From contig NZ_LT575476.1 of NCBI RefSeq assembly GCF_900086655.1, positions 82,753 through 146,501 on the forward strand: a DNA stretch of 63,749 nt, written 5' to 3'. Below the pieces are notes generated by a model. That model saw nothing but the letters and a program-made list of their open reading frames with translations, was not told where the DNA came from and did no database searches. Position numbers and translations under genes: made by a program. The stretch comes from Paenibacillus tuaregi (GTDB lineage: Bacteria > Bacillota > Bacilli > Paenibacillales > Paenibacillaceae). Shown here in pieces: positions 9,784 to 18,871 of this stretch; position 1 is the first letter of the stretch; the number at the start of each line of letters is the position of its first letter.

Positions 9784-9930
9784 AATAAAAATAATTTACG
9801 GTAAAAGGATTTTAAGAAGAGATCAGTTTGGAGTAATTTACTACCCTTGAGGGCAGCATGGTAAAATAAGGGCAGTCCGCATAGAATTCGATAATTCATG
9901 GTGCAACTAGCCCTGAATAGGGGAAACTTA

Positions 9931-9960
9931 TTGACGCTGTAAGGAAGGATATGATAAGAT
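9931..9960 (+). promoter_or_regulatory. Sigma-A promoter of the his operon
   Basis: TTGACG, an 18-nt spacer and TAAGAT with an upstream TG (extended -10) lie about 80 bp before hisZ. A small hairpin (9985-10004, CATGGTA/TACCATG) lies in the leader. No T-box sequence or histidine-rich leader peptide was found. Confidence 0.65.
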
Positions 9961-10041
9961 ATCCCATATTCTTTAATTTGGTAGCATGGTAGTGCTTTAC
10001 CATGATAAAATATAAAAAGAAGCTGACAAGAGGTGATCGGG

Positions 10042-11217
10042 TTGTCTAAACCGAAAGGATTTGAGAAACCAGCCGGCGTCCGGGACTATCTGCCATATGC
10101 GGTGGAACGCCTGCGTGCGATTGAACGAAGTGTGCTGGACTGCATGAAGGGCTGGGGGTACCGCCAGATTATGACTCCGACCATGGAGTACTACGATACC
10201 GTGGGTGTGGCGAGCTCCACTTCGGACCAGAAGCTGTTTAAGCTGCTCAACAACCGGGGAACAACGATGGTTCTCCGTTCTGATATGACTTCCCCGATCG
10301 CGAGAGTTGTCTCTTCACTGCTAAAAGAAGAGCCGCTTCCTATCCGGCTGTCCTATCACGCGAACGTCTACCGTGCAATTGAAGAGGAAGCGGGAAGAGA
10401 GTCGGAATTCTTCCAGACTGGGGTCGAACTGGTCGGTGACGACTCCCCGGAAGCGGATGCTGAGGTTGTAGCACTGGCTGTAGCGTCTCTGCGGGCTGCT
10501 GGCGTAAGCACATTCAAAATTGCCCTTGGTCATGTGGGCTTCTTGAATGGACTGCTGGAGGAAGCTGTGCCTGGGGCTGAAGAGGCCCGGGAATTGCTCA
10601 AGCAGGGTCTGCTCCGGCGTGATTATGTGGGATACCGCGAGACGGTGTCCAGGCTGGATGTATCCGCCGAGCAAAAGGAGGAGCTTCAGGGAATCCTCCG
10701 GCTTCGCGGGGGCCGGGAAGTATGCAGCGAGGCCAAGCAGCTCAGCTCCAGTAAGCTGGCTCAGGATTCGATCGACCATTTGTGCAGGGTATGGGATGCG
10801 CTTGAGGATTACGGTGTGGCTGAACACGTGCTGATTGATTTAACCATGATTGGCGATTTCTCTTATTACACAGGGCTTATATTTGAAGGTTATGCAGCAG
10901 AGCTGGGATTCCCGGTATGCAGCGGCGGCCGTTACGACAACCTTCTTCAGCAGTTTGGCCGACCCGTGCCGGCAACAGGCTTCGCACTGAAGACCAATCG
11001 GATTCTGGATGGTGTCGATGGAATCCAAACCGAGCGGGAGCTGCCAGTACTTGTCCAGTATACCGCGGAGGGCCGTAAAGCAGCCCTTCAGGAAGCCAGC
11101 CGTCTGCGGAGCAGCGGCGGCATCGTGGTCACCCGACATGTGCATACCCAGGATGACCTGGTTGCATTGACGGAAGCGGCAGGGAAATATGCCGATGTTA
11201 TCAGCTTTACGGGTTGA
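10042..11217 (+). CDS. hisZ: ATP phosphoribosyltransferase regulatory subunit HisZ
   Basis: This 391-aa HisRS-like protein lacks aminoacylation activity and pairs with short-form HisG to make the active, histidine-inhibited first enzyme of histidine synthesis. Motif-2-like VLRSDMTSPIARVV and the C-terminal YYTGLIFEGYAAELGFPVCSGGRYDNLL segment (written here only as landmarks: YYTGLIFEGY and SGGRYDNL) are visible. TTG 10042 is chosen because AGAGGTGAT (10030-10037) acts as its Shine-Dalgarno; the in-frame GTG at 10033 lies inside that site. It is the first gene of the his operon. Confidence 0.94.
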   Translation: MSKPKGFEKPAGVRDYLPYAVERLRAIERSVLDCMKGWGYRQIMTPTMEYYDTVGVASSTSDQKLFKLLNNRGTTMVLRSDMTSPIARVVSSLLKEEPLPIRLSYHANVYRAIEEEAGRESEFFQTGVELVGDDSPEADAEVVALAVASLRAAGVSTFKIALGHVGFLNGLLEEAVPGAEEARELLKQGLLRRDYVGYRETVSRLDVSAEQKEELQGILRLRGGREVCSEAKQLSSSKLAQDSIDHLCRVWDALEDYGVAEHVLIDLTMIGDFSYYTGLIFEGYAAELGFPVCSGGRYDNLLQQFGRPVPATGFALKTNRILDGVDGIQTERELPVLVQYTAEGRKAALQEASRLRSSGGIVVTRHVHTQDDLVALTEAAGKYADVISFTG

Positions 11218-11292
11218 TTAGACGTAAAGCCAGAGCCTGTAAGTCTTTTAAATACAGGAATGAACAGTGTAGAGAGGAGGAGTTGATCCTAT

Positions 11293-11922
11293 ATGGCAGA
11301 AATTATAAAGGTAGCTATGCCGAAAGGCCGAATATACAAAAAGGCGTCCGCCTTGTTCCGGGAAGCCGGGCTTAACATCCCATTGGATGTGGATGAGACC
11401 CGCAAGCTGGTCATTCCACTACCTGAGGTGGGAATGGAGTTCATTCTGGCCAAACCGGTGGATGTGCCAACCTATGTGGAATACGGAGTGGCTGATATTG
11501 GTATTGTTGGCAAGGACGTGCTGATGGAAGAGAAGCGGGATGTCTACGAGCTTCTGGATTTAGGGATCGCCCGCTGCCGGATGTCCGTGATCGCACTCCC
11601 GGATTGGCAGCCGGGGATTCAACAGCGTGTGGCGACCAAATATCCGGCCATAGCTTCCCAGTATTTCCGGGAACAAGGGCAACAGGTGGAGGTCATCAAG
11701 CTGAATGGTTCAATCGAGCTTGCGCCGTTGATCGGGCTGGCCGACCGGATTGTGGACATGGTAGAGACCGGGCAGACCCTTCGCGAGAACGGGCTTGTGG
11801 AGATGGAACGTATCTTCGATATTACGAGCCGCCTGGTAGCGAACCGGGTGAGTTACCGGATGAAAAATGCGGAAATTCAGCGCATCTGTGACGCGCTTCA
11901 GAATGTGATTGGTGTAGTCTAG
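11293..11922 (+). CDS. hisG: ATP phosphoribosyltransferase, short form
   Basis: This enzyme catalyses the first step of histidine synthesis (ATP + PRPP to phosphoribosyl-ATP). At 209 aa it is the short form lacking the C-terminal ACT-like domain, consistent with dependence on the adjacent HisZ. Conserved segments include [10 protein letters not shown], the [11 protein letters not shown] loop and the PRPP-binding region around [20 protein letters not shown] (residues 139-158). ATG 11293 has GAGAGGAGGAG upstream. Confidence 0.96.
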   Translation: MAEIIKVAMPKGRIYKKASALFREAGLNIPLDVDETRKLVIPLPEVGMEFILAKPVDVPTYVEYGVADIGIVGKDVLMEEKRDVYELLDLGIARCRMSVIALPDWQPGIQQRVATKYPAIASQYFREQGQQVEVIKLNGSIELAPLIGLADRIVDMVETGQTLRENGLVEMERIFDITSRLVANRVSYRMKNAEIQRICDALQNVIGVV

Positions 11923-11943
11923 CGAGGCGAGGGGGAATAGCAA

Positions 11944-13251
11944 ATGAGAATACTTCCGGCAGAGGAGTTTGATCTGCGGCGTGAGGTGGAGTACGGATCG
12001 CCGGAGCAGAATGAGGCTGTAAGGCAAATTGTATCCGATGTAAAAAAAGAAGGCGATGCCGCCCTGCTGCGGTACACCGAACGTTTTGACGGCATGAGGT
12101 TGGCACCTTCCGGCCTCAGGGTGACTGGGGACGAACTGAAGGCGGCTTACGCCCAGGTAGAGCCCTCCTTCGTAACAGCGATCGCCGCAGCCGCGGCAAA
12201 CATCCGGTCTTTCCATGAGAAACAGAAGCGCAGCTCTTGGATGGACCTGCAGCCGGATGGCAGTATTCTCGGCCAGATTATCCGGCCGCTGAAGCGGGTC
12301 GGTGTCTATGTGCCGGGTGGCAAGGCTGCTTATCCCTCCTCGGTGCTGATGAATGTCATTCCCGCTCAAGTGGCGGGTGTGCCTGAGATTGTGATGGTTA
12401 CACCGCCGGCAACCGGTGGGAAGGAAGGGATCGACCCGTATATCCTCGTCGCCGCGGCAGAGGCCGGCGTAAGCGAGATCTACCGGGTCGGCGGCGCCCA
12501 GGCGATTGCGGCCTTGGCCTACGGCACCGATACGATCGAGCCGGTAGACAAGATCTGCGGGCCGGGCAACATCTTCGTCGCGCTGGCGAAGCGCGAGGTG
12601 TACGGCGCGGTCGACATCGACAGCATCGCCGGCCCGAGCGAAATCGCCGTGCTGGCGGACGACAGCGCCGACCCGGCCTATGTGGCCGCCGACCTGCTGT
12701 CCCAAGCCGAGCATGACGAGATGGCCTCTGCCATTCTCGTCACCACCTCGGTGGACTTCGCCAAGGCGTGCCAAGCGGAAGTGCAGCGCCAGCTTGCGGA
12801 GCTGCCGCGGCGGGAGATTGCCGCCGCTTCCATAGAGCGCTATGGCGTGATCCTGGTAGTGGATTCCGTCCAGGAGGGAATCCAGGTTATTAACCGGCTC
12901 GCCCCGGAGCACTTGGAGCTGATGATCGAGGAGCCGATGGCCTATCTCGGTCTTGTGGAGAATGCCGGGGCGATCTTCCTCGGCCCGTACAGCTCGGAGC
13001 CGGTAGGGGATTATTTTGCGGGACCGAATCATATTATTCCGACCAACGGCACAGCCAGATTCTCTTCACCGGTGGATGTGGATGATTTTATTAAGAAATC
13101 GAGCATGATTTATTACAGCAAACAGGCCCTGCTTGAGAACGGGGATACAATTATAGAGCTTGCCCGCAGGGAAGGGCTGGAGGGCCATGCAAGAGCGATA
13201 GAGATCAGGCTTCAGCAGGAAGCGAAGTCATATAGGAAGGGTGGCGAATAA
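11944..13251 (+). CDS. hisD: Histidinol dehydrogenase
   Basis: This NAD- and zinc-dependent enzyme carries out the last two oxidations, L-histidinol to L-histidine. At 435 aa it has family length. Landmarks are [37 protein letters not shown], and the catalytic/zinc-binding SQAEHDEMA and RLAPEHLEL segments. The stretch around 12450-12830 is markedly GC-rich compared with its neighbours but the frame is intact. It is 21 nt downstream of hisG and 2 nt upstream of hisB. Confidence 0.97.
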   Translation: MRILPAEEFDLRREVEYGSPEQNEAVRQIVSDVKKEGDAALLRYTERFDGMRLAPSGLRVTGDELKAAYAQVEPSFVTAIAAAAANIRSFHEKQKRSSWMDLQPDGSILGQIIRPLKRVGVYVPGGKAAYPSSVLMNVIPAQVAGVPEIVMVTPPATGGKEGIDPYILVAAAEAGVSEIYRVGGAQAIAALAYGTDTIEPVDKICGPGNIFVALAKREVYGAVDIDSIAGPSEIAVLADDSADPAYVAADLLSQAEHDEMASAILVTTSVDFAKACQAEVQRQLAELPRREIAAASIERYGVILVVDSVQEGIQVINRLAPEHLELMIEEPMAYLGLVENAGAIFLGPYSSEPVGDYFAGPNHIIPTNGTARFSSPVDVDDFIKKSSMIYYSKQALLENGDTIIELARREGLEGHARAIEIRLQQEAKSYRKGGE

Positions 13252-13253
13252 AA

Positions 13254-13865
13254 ATGACGACAACAAACGGAGCAAGTGGCGCACGCCAAGCAAGTATCAG
13301 CCGGAAGACAAATGAGACGGATATCAAGCTTGAATTCGCAATCGACGGGACTGGACAGTCCCGGTTGGAGACGGACGTTCCTTTTCTGAACCATATGCTT
13401 GACCTGTTCACGAAGCACGGTCAGTTCAATCTTACGGTAGATGGCAAGGGCGATATCGAAATCGATGATCATCATACGGTAGAGGACATCGGCATCTGCC
13501 TCGGCCATACAATTCTTGAGGCACTCGGGGACAAAAAAGGAATCAAGCGTTATGCCAACGTGTTCATACCCATGGATGAAGCCCTGGCCCAGGTTGTGAT
13601 TGATATCAGCGGCCGCCCGCACTTCGAATATCGTGCGCAGTATCCTTCAGCCCAGGTTGGCAGCTTCTCCGTGGAATTGGTGCAGGAGTTCCTCTGGAAG
13701 CTGGCGCTGGAAGCCCGCATTACGCTTCATGTCATTGTGCATTACGGACAGAACACACACCACATGATTGAGGCAGTATTCAAAGCGCTTGGGCGTGCGC
13801 TGGATGAGGCTACAAGCCTCGATCCGCGTGTGACCGGCGTGCCTTCAACGAAAGGAGTGCTGTAA
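13254..13865 (+). CDS. hisB: Imidazoleglycerol-phosphate dehydratase
   Basis: This manganese enzyme converts imidazoleglycerol phosphate to imidazoleacetol phosphate. It is a monofunctional 203-aa form. Metal-binding motifs DDHHTVEDIG (about 67-76) and HHMIEAVFKALGRAL (about 166-180) are present, plus FLNHMLDLF near the N-terminus. The ATG is 2 nt after the hisD stop, implying coupled translation. No N-terminal phosphatase domain is fused; that step is left to HisJ. Confidence 0.96.
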   Translation: MTTTNGASGARQASISRKTNETDIKLEFAIDGTGQSRLETDVPFLNHMLDLFTKHGQFNLTVDGKGDIEIDDHHTVEDIGICLGHTILEALGDKKGIKRYANVFIPMDEALAQVVIDISGRPHFEYRAQYPSAQVGSFSVELVQEFLWKLALEARITLHVIVHYGQNTHHMIEAVFKALGRALDEATSLDPRVTGVPSTKGVL

Positions 13866-13868
13866 CCC

Positions 13869-14504
13869 GTGACCATCGCCATTGTCGATTATGGAATGGG
13901 CAATCTGCACAGTGTCAGCAAGGCCTGTGAGCGTCTGGGGTTTAAGACCGTTGTGACCGGTGACCCGGCGGCCATCCTGAATGCCAGCGGTGTGCTGCTG
14001 CCGGGTGTAGGGGCCTTCGGCGATGCGATGGAGCATCTTCGTGAGAGCGGGCTGGACCGCGTCGTTCGGGAGGCTGCCGCAGCGGGCAAGCCGCTGCTTG
14101 GTATCTGCTTAGGGATGCAGCTGCTTTTTGATTCCAGCGAGGAGCACGGGGATCACCAGGGTCTTGGCATACTGCCCGGCCGGGTAGTGCGGTTCGAGGG
14201 CGGCTCTCTCAAGGTGCCGCATATGGGCTGGAACAAGCTGGAGTATGTGAACAGTGACGGCCCGTTGTTCTTGGGGTTGGAAGAAGGGCACGTCTATTTC
14301 GTGCACTCTTACCATGTCCTGCCGGAGCGTCAGGAGGATCTGCTTGCCGTAACGGACTACGGATATCCGGTGACCGCGGTTGTTGGCCATGGGAATGTGT
14401 TCGGCATGCAGTTCCACCCGGAGAAAAGCGGAGAGATGGGCATGTCGCTGCTGCGTAATTTTCTTACTTTTGCAGAAGGCGGACAGCAGGGACAGGCCGG
14501 CTAA
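13869..14504 (+). CDS. hisH: Imidazole glycerol phosphate synthase, glutaminase subunit
   Basis: This class I glutamine amidotransferase supplies ammonia to HisF. The 211-aa protein has the oxyanion region LPGVGAFGDAM, nucleophile Cys in LGICLGMQLLF, and the catalytic His/Glu pair in FGMQFHPEKSG. The GTG start lies 3 nt after hisB. The stop is followed by a 231-bp gap before hisA, unusual in this otherwise tight operon; the gap holds a 7-bp hairpin AGCCGCC/GGCGGCT (14688-14706) and two copies of AAATCAGAAT. Confidence 0.96.
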   Translation: MTIAIVDYGMGNLHSVSKACERLGFKTVVTGDPAAILNASGVLLPGVGAFGDAMEHLRESGLDRVVREAAAAGKPLLGICLGMQLLFDSSEEHGDHQGLGILPGRVVRFEGGSLKVPHMGWNKLEYVNSDGPLFLGLEEGHVYFVHSYHVLPERQEDLLAVTDYGYPVTAVVGHGNVFGMQFHPEKSGEMGMSLLRNFLTFAEGGQQGQAG

Positions 14505-14735
14505 GTCTGAGCAGGAACAACGAGCTTAGGCTCAAAACTTTGGAAAGCGATGTCGGGAATGAGGATTCGAAAATCAGAATTAGGAAATCAGAATCTGGCA
14601 AAGCTTGCCTTATTCTATGCCTCACCGTGTGTGGGCCGCCACCTTTCTGTAGACGAGTACCTGCTTTAGATAAGACGAGCAGTAATCAGCCGCCTCATGG
14701 GCGGCTTCATTCATAGATTATAGGAGGAAGTGTAC

Positions 14736-15470
14736 ATGTCTTCTTTTATCATTTATCCGGCTATTGATATCCGGGACGGCAAGTGTGTCCGTCTTGTACA
14801 GGGGGATTATGCCCGCGAGACCATCTATAATGACAACCCGGTGGAGGTCGCCAAGTCTTGGGAGGCCCAGGGCGGAGAGTACATTCACCTCGTTGATCTT
14901 GATGGAGCTAAGGCCGGGCACCCGGTGAATGATGAGCTGATTGGGCAGATTGCCCGCAGCGTACAGGTGCCGGTCCAGGTTGGCGGCGGAATCCGGACCG
15001 TCTCGGATGTGGAGCGGCTGCTTAGCCTTGGCGTTAGCCGCTTGATTCTTGGCACAGCGGCTATTGAAGACCGCCAGTTCACCGAGGAGGTGCTTGGACA
15101 GTATGGCGATAAGGTTGCCATTGGGATCGATGCCAGGGATGGATTTGTGGCGACACGCGGTTGGCTGGAGACCTCAGAGGTCCAGGCGGAAGTGCTGGCC
15201 AAAGAGCTCGCTGGCAAGGGGGCACAGACGTTCATTTTCACGGACATCTCCCGCGACGGCATGATGCAGGGGCCTAACGTGGATGCGATCCGGGCTCTTG
15301 CACAGGCTTCGGGACGTACAGTCATTGCGTCAGGAGGCGTAACGGTCCAGGAGGATCTTATCAAGCTGGCTGCTTATGCGGATCAAGGCATCGGAGGGGC
15401 TATTGTCGGCAAAGCGCTCTACACAGGCAGCGTGGACTTGGCTCAGGCGATTCAAGCGCTGAAAGGCTAG
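14736..15470 (+). CDS. hisA: Phosphoribosylformimino-AICAR-P isomerase
   Basis: This (beta-alpha)8-barrel enzyme isomerises ProFAR to PRFAR. The 244-aa product shows the catalytic Asp in YPAIDIRDGKCVRLVQGDY, phosphate loop VQVGGGIRT and a second phosphate loop VIASGGV. ATG 14736 has TAGGAGG 8 nt upstream; the in-frame GTG at 14730 is too close. A 156-bp gap follows with several GGCTGAGG-like repeats but no gene. Confidence 0.96.
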   Translation: MSSFIIYPAIDIRDGKCVRLVQGDYARETIYNDNPVEVAKSWEAQGGEYIHLVDLDGAKAGHPVNDELIGQIARSVQVPVQVGGGIRTVSDVERLLSLGVSRLILGTAAIEDRQFTEEVLGQYGDKVAIGIDARDGFVATRGWLETSEVQAEVLAKELAGKGAQTFIFTDISRDGMMQGPNVDAIRALAQASGRTVIASGGVTVQEDLIKLAAYADQGIGGAIVGKALYTGSVDLAQAIQALKG

Positions 15471-15626
15471 GCTGAGGCTGAGGTAAGCTTTGGGGGCGAA
15501 CAAGGCTCAGGTCCAGGCTGAATGGACATTTGCCTCATAAGGCACTAATTAGATACCCTTGCTGTTAGGCCGCCTAACAATGAAGTATGAAATGAATATA
15601 GAGACGGTACAGAAAGGAAGAGAAGT

Positions 15627-16385
15627 ATGCTGACCAAGCGGATAATTCCTTGCCTGGATGTGAAGGACGGACGGGTGGTTAAGGGTGTTAATTTTGTGAA
15701 CCTTCGGGATGCTGGAGATCCGGTGGAACTCGCTGCTCTATATGACCGGGAGGGGGCGGACGAGCTTGTCTTTCTGGACATTTCAGCCTCGAACGAAGGC
15801 CGGGCGACGATGATTGAAGTGGTGCGGCAGACAGCTGGGGAGATTTCTATTCCTTTCACGGTCGGTGGCGGAATCTCCCAAGTGGAGGATATGAAGCGGA
15901 TTTTGCGGGCGGGTGCCGACAAGATCGGCATTAACACGGCGGCAATTGTAAATCCTGACCTGATCTCCGACGGAGCAAGGCGCTTCGGTTCCCAGTGTAT
16001 TGTGGTGGCGGTTGATGCCAAGTTCAATGACGCCTGGGGAGAATGGGAGGTCTATACCCATGGCGGCCGCAAGCCTACCGGTATCCGCGCCCTGGAGTGG
16101 GTGAAGGAAGCCGAGTCCCGCGGGGCGGGTGAGATTCTGCTGACCAGCATGGATGCGGACGGGACGAAGGACGGCTTCGATCTCCCGCTTACCCGGGCGG
16201 TAAGCTGTCTGGTCGGAATACCGGTTATCGCCTCTGGTGGAGCCGGAAACAAAGAACATTTCTATGATGTGTTCACGGAGGGTCAGGCGGATGCGGCACT
16301 GGCGGCAACGATTTTTCATTATAAGGAGATTGCGGTGCCGGACTTGAAGCAAGATTTGAAAGCCAGAGGAGTGGAGATACGATGA
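15627..16385 (+). CDS. hisF: Imidazole glycerol phosphate synthase, cyclase subunit
   Basis: This partner of HisH closes the imidazole ring, giving IGP and AICAR. The 252-aa barrel protein shows [18 protein letters not shown] (catalytic Asp11), [13 protein letters not shown], and the second Asp in [14 protein letters not shown]. The start follows AGAAAGGAAGAG. Its TGA overlaps the hisI ATG (ATGA). Confidence 0.97.
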   Translation: MLTKRIIPCLDVKDGRVVKGVNFVNLRDAGDPVELAALYDREGADELVFLDISASNEGRATMIEVVRQTAGEISIPFTVGGGISQVEDMKRILRAGADKIGINTAAIVNPDLISDGARRFGSQCIVVAVDAKFNDAWGEWEVYTHGGRKPTGIRALEWVKEAESRGAGEILLTSMDADGTKDGFDLPLTRAVSCLVGIPVIASGGAGNKEHFYDVFTEGQADAALAATIFHYKEIAVPDLKQDLKARGVEIR

Positions 16386-17083
16386 GTCAACCTTTAGAGC
16401 AGCAGCTTCCTCTTGAGGAGCTGCAGAAGACGATCCAGTGGGATGCACACGGGCTGGTGCCTGCGGTCGTACAGGACGCGGCCACCAAGGATGTGCTTAT
16501 GGTCGCGTATATGAACCGTGAGTCACTGGCCAAGTCTGTGGAGACTGGGGAAACCTGGTTCTGGAGCCGCTCAAGGCAGGAGCTGTGGCACAAAGGCGCC
16601 ACCTCCGGGAATACCCAGCAAATTTCGGATCTCCGGTATGACTGTGACGGGGACACCCTGCTTGTGCTGGTGAGAAGAAACGGCCCAGCCTGCCATACAG
16701 GCGAGGATACCTGCTTCTACCGCTCAGCGGCGAAGGCCGGGGACGTGAGCCCAGCCGCCCCGTCCACTTCCCTTGCTGGGGAAGGGCGTTTTGCGGTGTT
16801 GGGTGAGCTGGAGCAGATCATTAAGGAGCGTTATGAAACGCGCCCTGAGGGGGCTTATACCACCTATTTGTTTGAAAAAGGCATCGATAAGATTCTGAAG
16901 AAAGTTGGCGAAGAGACGGCTGAGTCGATCATTGCCGCCAAGAATGGGGACAATGACGAGCTGCGTCTGGAAGTCAGCGATCTGCTGTACCATCTGCTTG
17001 TCCTGCTGCGTGAGCGGAACCTTCCTCTGGATGACATTATGAGCGAGCTGGACCGCCGTCATGAGCGTCCGCGGCGCGATTAG
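16382..17083 (+). CDS. hisI: Bifunctional PR-AMP cyclohydrolase / PR-ATP pyrophosphatase (HisIE)
   Basis: This 233-aa fusion catalyses steps 2 and 3 of histidine synthesis. The HisI half (about 15-120) carries the metal-binding [14 protein letters not shown] and the cysteines of [14 protein letters not shown] short linker follows, and the HisE half (about 135-230) has [18 protein letters not shown] and [10 protein letters not shown]. The start overlaps the hisF stop. Confidence 0.96.
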   Translation: MSQPLEQQLPLEELQKTIQWDAHGLVPAVVQDAATKDVLMVAYMNRESLAKSVETGETWFWSRSRQELWHKGATSGNTQQISDLRYDCDGDTLLVLVRRNGPACHTGEDTCFYRSAAKAGDVSPAAPSTSLAGEGRFAVLGELEQIIKERYETRPEGAYTTYLFEKGIDKILKKVGEETAESIIAAKNGDNDELRLEVSDLLYHLLVLLRERNLPLDDIMSELDRRHERPRRD

Positions 17084-17104
17084 AGCAGTGGGAGGGAATC
17101 CGGC

Positions 17105-17932
17105 ATGCTGATTGATTATCATACCCATCATGTCCGCTGCGGCCATGCGGTGGGTGAGCTGGAGGAATACGTACAGCGGGGCATCGAGATCGGGCTGTCC
17201 CAAATCGGGTTGTCCGATCACATGCCGCTGCTGCATGTGAATCCAGCCGAATACTATCCTGAGATGGCGATGCCGATGGAGGAGCTTTCCCGTTATGTGG
17301 AGGAGTGCTTCTCGCTTAAGGCGAAATACCTCGGGCAGATTGACGTGCGTGTTGGCCTGGAAGGAGATTACATTGAGGGTTGGGAGCCGGAGATCCAGCG
17401 GATCGTGGAGGCTTATCCGTGGGACTACGTGATAGGATCGGTGCATTTTCTCGGGGAATGGGATATTTCGGACTTCCGGCAGACCCACAATTGGGAGGGC
17501 AAAGATATTCTGGCTGTGTACACCCAGTACTATGATGCTGTTCAGAAGGCCGCTAAGACTGGATTTTATGACATTATGGGGCATTTGGATGTGATCAAAA
17601 GATTCGGCTACAAGCCGCAGCCGGAGCAGGATTCAGAGCTGCTTGCGCTGGAGCAGGCGGCGCTTGAAGCGGTGAAATCGGCCGGTGTTGCTATGGAACT
17701 GAATGCTTCGGGCCTAAGCAAGGCCTGTGCGGAGATGTTCCCCAGCCGAAGAATGCTGGAGCAGGCATTCCAGCTTGGCATTCCGCTGACGGTAGGTTCG
17801 GATGCGCATGATCCGAAGAAGCTCAGCGAGAATTTGGATCAAGCCCGGAAGACCTTGTATGAGGTCGGATTCCGTGAGCTTGCGACCTTCGAGAACCGCC
17901 GCCGAACGATGATACCGCTTGCCGCTGAATGA
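17105..17932 (+). CDS. hisJ: Histidinol-phosphatase, PHP family
   Basis: This PHP-family phosphatase (HisJ/HisK type) removes phosphate from histidinol phosphate. The 275-aa product has the metal motif DYHTHHVRCGH (about 4-14), LSDHMPLL, GLEGDYIEG, the IGSVHFL segment and TVGSDAHDP at the end. GGGAGG precedes the ATG. It ends the his operon. With it the window holds all histidine steps except the aminotransferase HisC. Confidence 0.93.
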   Translation: MLIDYHTHHVRCGHAVGELEEYVQRGIEIGLSQIGLSDHMPLLHVNPAEYYPEMAMPMEELSRYVEECFSLKAKYLGQIDVRVGLEGDYIEGWEPEIQRIVEAYPWDYVIGSVHFLGEWDISDFRQTHNWEGKDILAVYTQYYDAVQKAAKTGFYDIMGHLDVIKRFGYKPQPEQDSELLALEQAALEAVKSAGVAMELNASGLSKACAEMFPSRRMLEQAFQLGIPLTVGSDAHDPKKLSENLDQARKTLYEVGFRELATFENRRRTMIPLAAE

Positions 17933-17961
17933 GTAGGCAAGGTGTGTGCATATGATGGCCG

Positions 17962-18016
17962 CCGTTCCCGCAGATCAACGCTTTAGCAGGCGTGAGCTGC
18001 GGAAACGGTTTTTTTG
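17962..18016 (+). terminator. Terminator of the his operon
   Basis: A 12-bp stem CCGTTCCCGCAG / CTGCGGAAACGG (one mismatch) has an inner ACGC/GCGT stem and is followed by seven T. It starts 30 nt after the hisJ stop. Confidence 0.93.
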
Positions 18017-18064
18017 TATGTTTTTAATGGTATGCAAACTATAAAAATAATACTAGGAGGCAAA

Positions 18065-18463
18065 ATGACTACAACATTGACTGCTAATTTTTTATATGCA
18101 CAAATTGATGAAGAAATTGACGTGCTAATGATTGGCTTTGCTGATGATGAGTTCGAGACAAGCGAATATATTTTGTTACAAAAAACACTAAATCCTAGTG
18201 AGGAAGATATCGAAGCCGGATTCGATGAGGTTCATATTACTTATAATGATGAGTCGCAATCAATATATGGCGGCATCTCAAAATTTCACTTCACACCTAC
18301 TCGTACAGAAATAACTCTAAACGAAGAAGCGGCCGGAATATTAAATAGCAGCCCTGTTATTGTAATTAATTATGACGAGGAGAAGGTAGATCGTATTGAA
18401 TTCCATAACTACCTTCTTGAGATGTTTTCGAATGAGAAGGAGATTTACAGTTACGAATTATAA
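18065..18463 (+). CDS. Imm10-like immunity protein (orphan)
   Basis: This is a 132-aa acidic cytosolic protein. The segment LMIGFADDEFETSEYILLQK, the following acidic helix and YGGISKFHF look like the Imm10 immunity family of polymorphic-toxin systems, judged from memory. No toxin gene is next to it. The gene is AT-rich compared with the flanking his genes and sits alone between the his terminator and a dispersed repeat, suggesting acquisition. ATG 18065 follows TAGGAGG; the longer reading from 18014 overlaps the his terminator and is rejected. Confidence 0.6.
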   Translation: MTTTLTANFLYAQIDEEIDVLMIGFADDEFETSEYILLQKTLNPSEEDIEAGFDEVHITYNDESQSIYGGISKFHFTPTRTEITLNEEAAGILNSSPVIVINYDEEKVDRIEFHNYLLEMFSNEKEIYSYEL

Positions 18464-18578
18464 TTTTAACAACCTCGATTGATTTCGTGGGTTTGAGTAT
18501 GGATAATGGGCCTTCGTGGACCGGGGCTTGCTTGGATGGCCGGTGGGCCATATGAAAAGTCCGTTAAAAGCAGGTAAG

Positions 18579-18800
18579 ATAAGTTGGACTTAAGAATTAC
18601 CAATAGGAAAGAGTGTGAAATGATTCTGGAGAAGCGAAGTGTTCGCCTACAAGCTTTCTGAAAGAAAGCTACATCGGAAGCATAAGCTTTGTGACCGGAC
18701 TTCAACCTTATACATTTTATTCAAGAAATCGGGGAGCAACAGCGACCCTACGGAACATTTCATACGGCTTCCTTACGTGTAAATCAATAGTTCAACTTAT
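18579..18800 (+). repeat. Dispersed structured repeat, copy A (subfamily 1)
   Basis: This is a 222-bp copy of the six-member intergenic family. Terminal inverted repeats are ATAAGTTGGACT (left) and AGTTCAACTTAT (right). The core contains TGATTCTGGAGAAGCGAAG, hairpin CGAA-GTG-TTCG and GCAACAGCGACC. A paired segment TGAAATG (18617-) / CATTTCA flanks the centre. It is longer than the other copies because of about 40 extra bases between the CGAA hairpin and the GTGACCGGACTT segment. It lies between the Imm10-like gene and the response regulator; 18464-18578 before it holds nothing I recognise. Confidence 0.8.
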
Positions 18801-18871
18801 ATAGTAGCTTTTCTTCTTCCAATACGCGCTTGTCATCATGTACAATAATCCCCACAAGGGAGTGGAGCATA

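Noticed and set aside
9710..10041. T-box riboswitch before hisZ
   Set aside because: No AGGGTGG-type T-box sequence and no antiterminator pair could be found.
11710..13032. 440-aa minus-strand ORF opposite hisG/hisD
   Set aside because: It is rich in Arg and His as expected from antisense GC-rich DNA, and hisD is intact on the plus strand.
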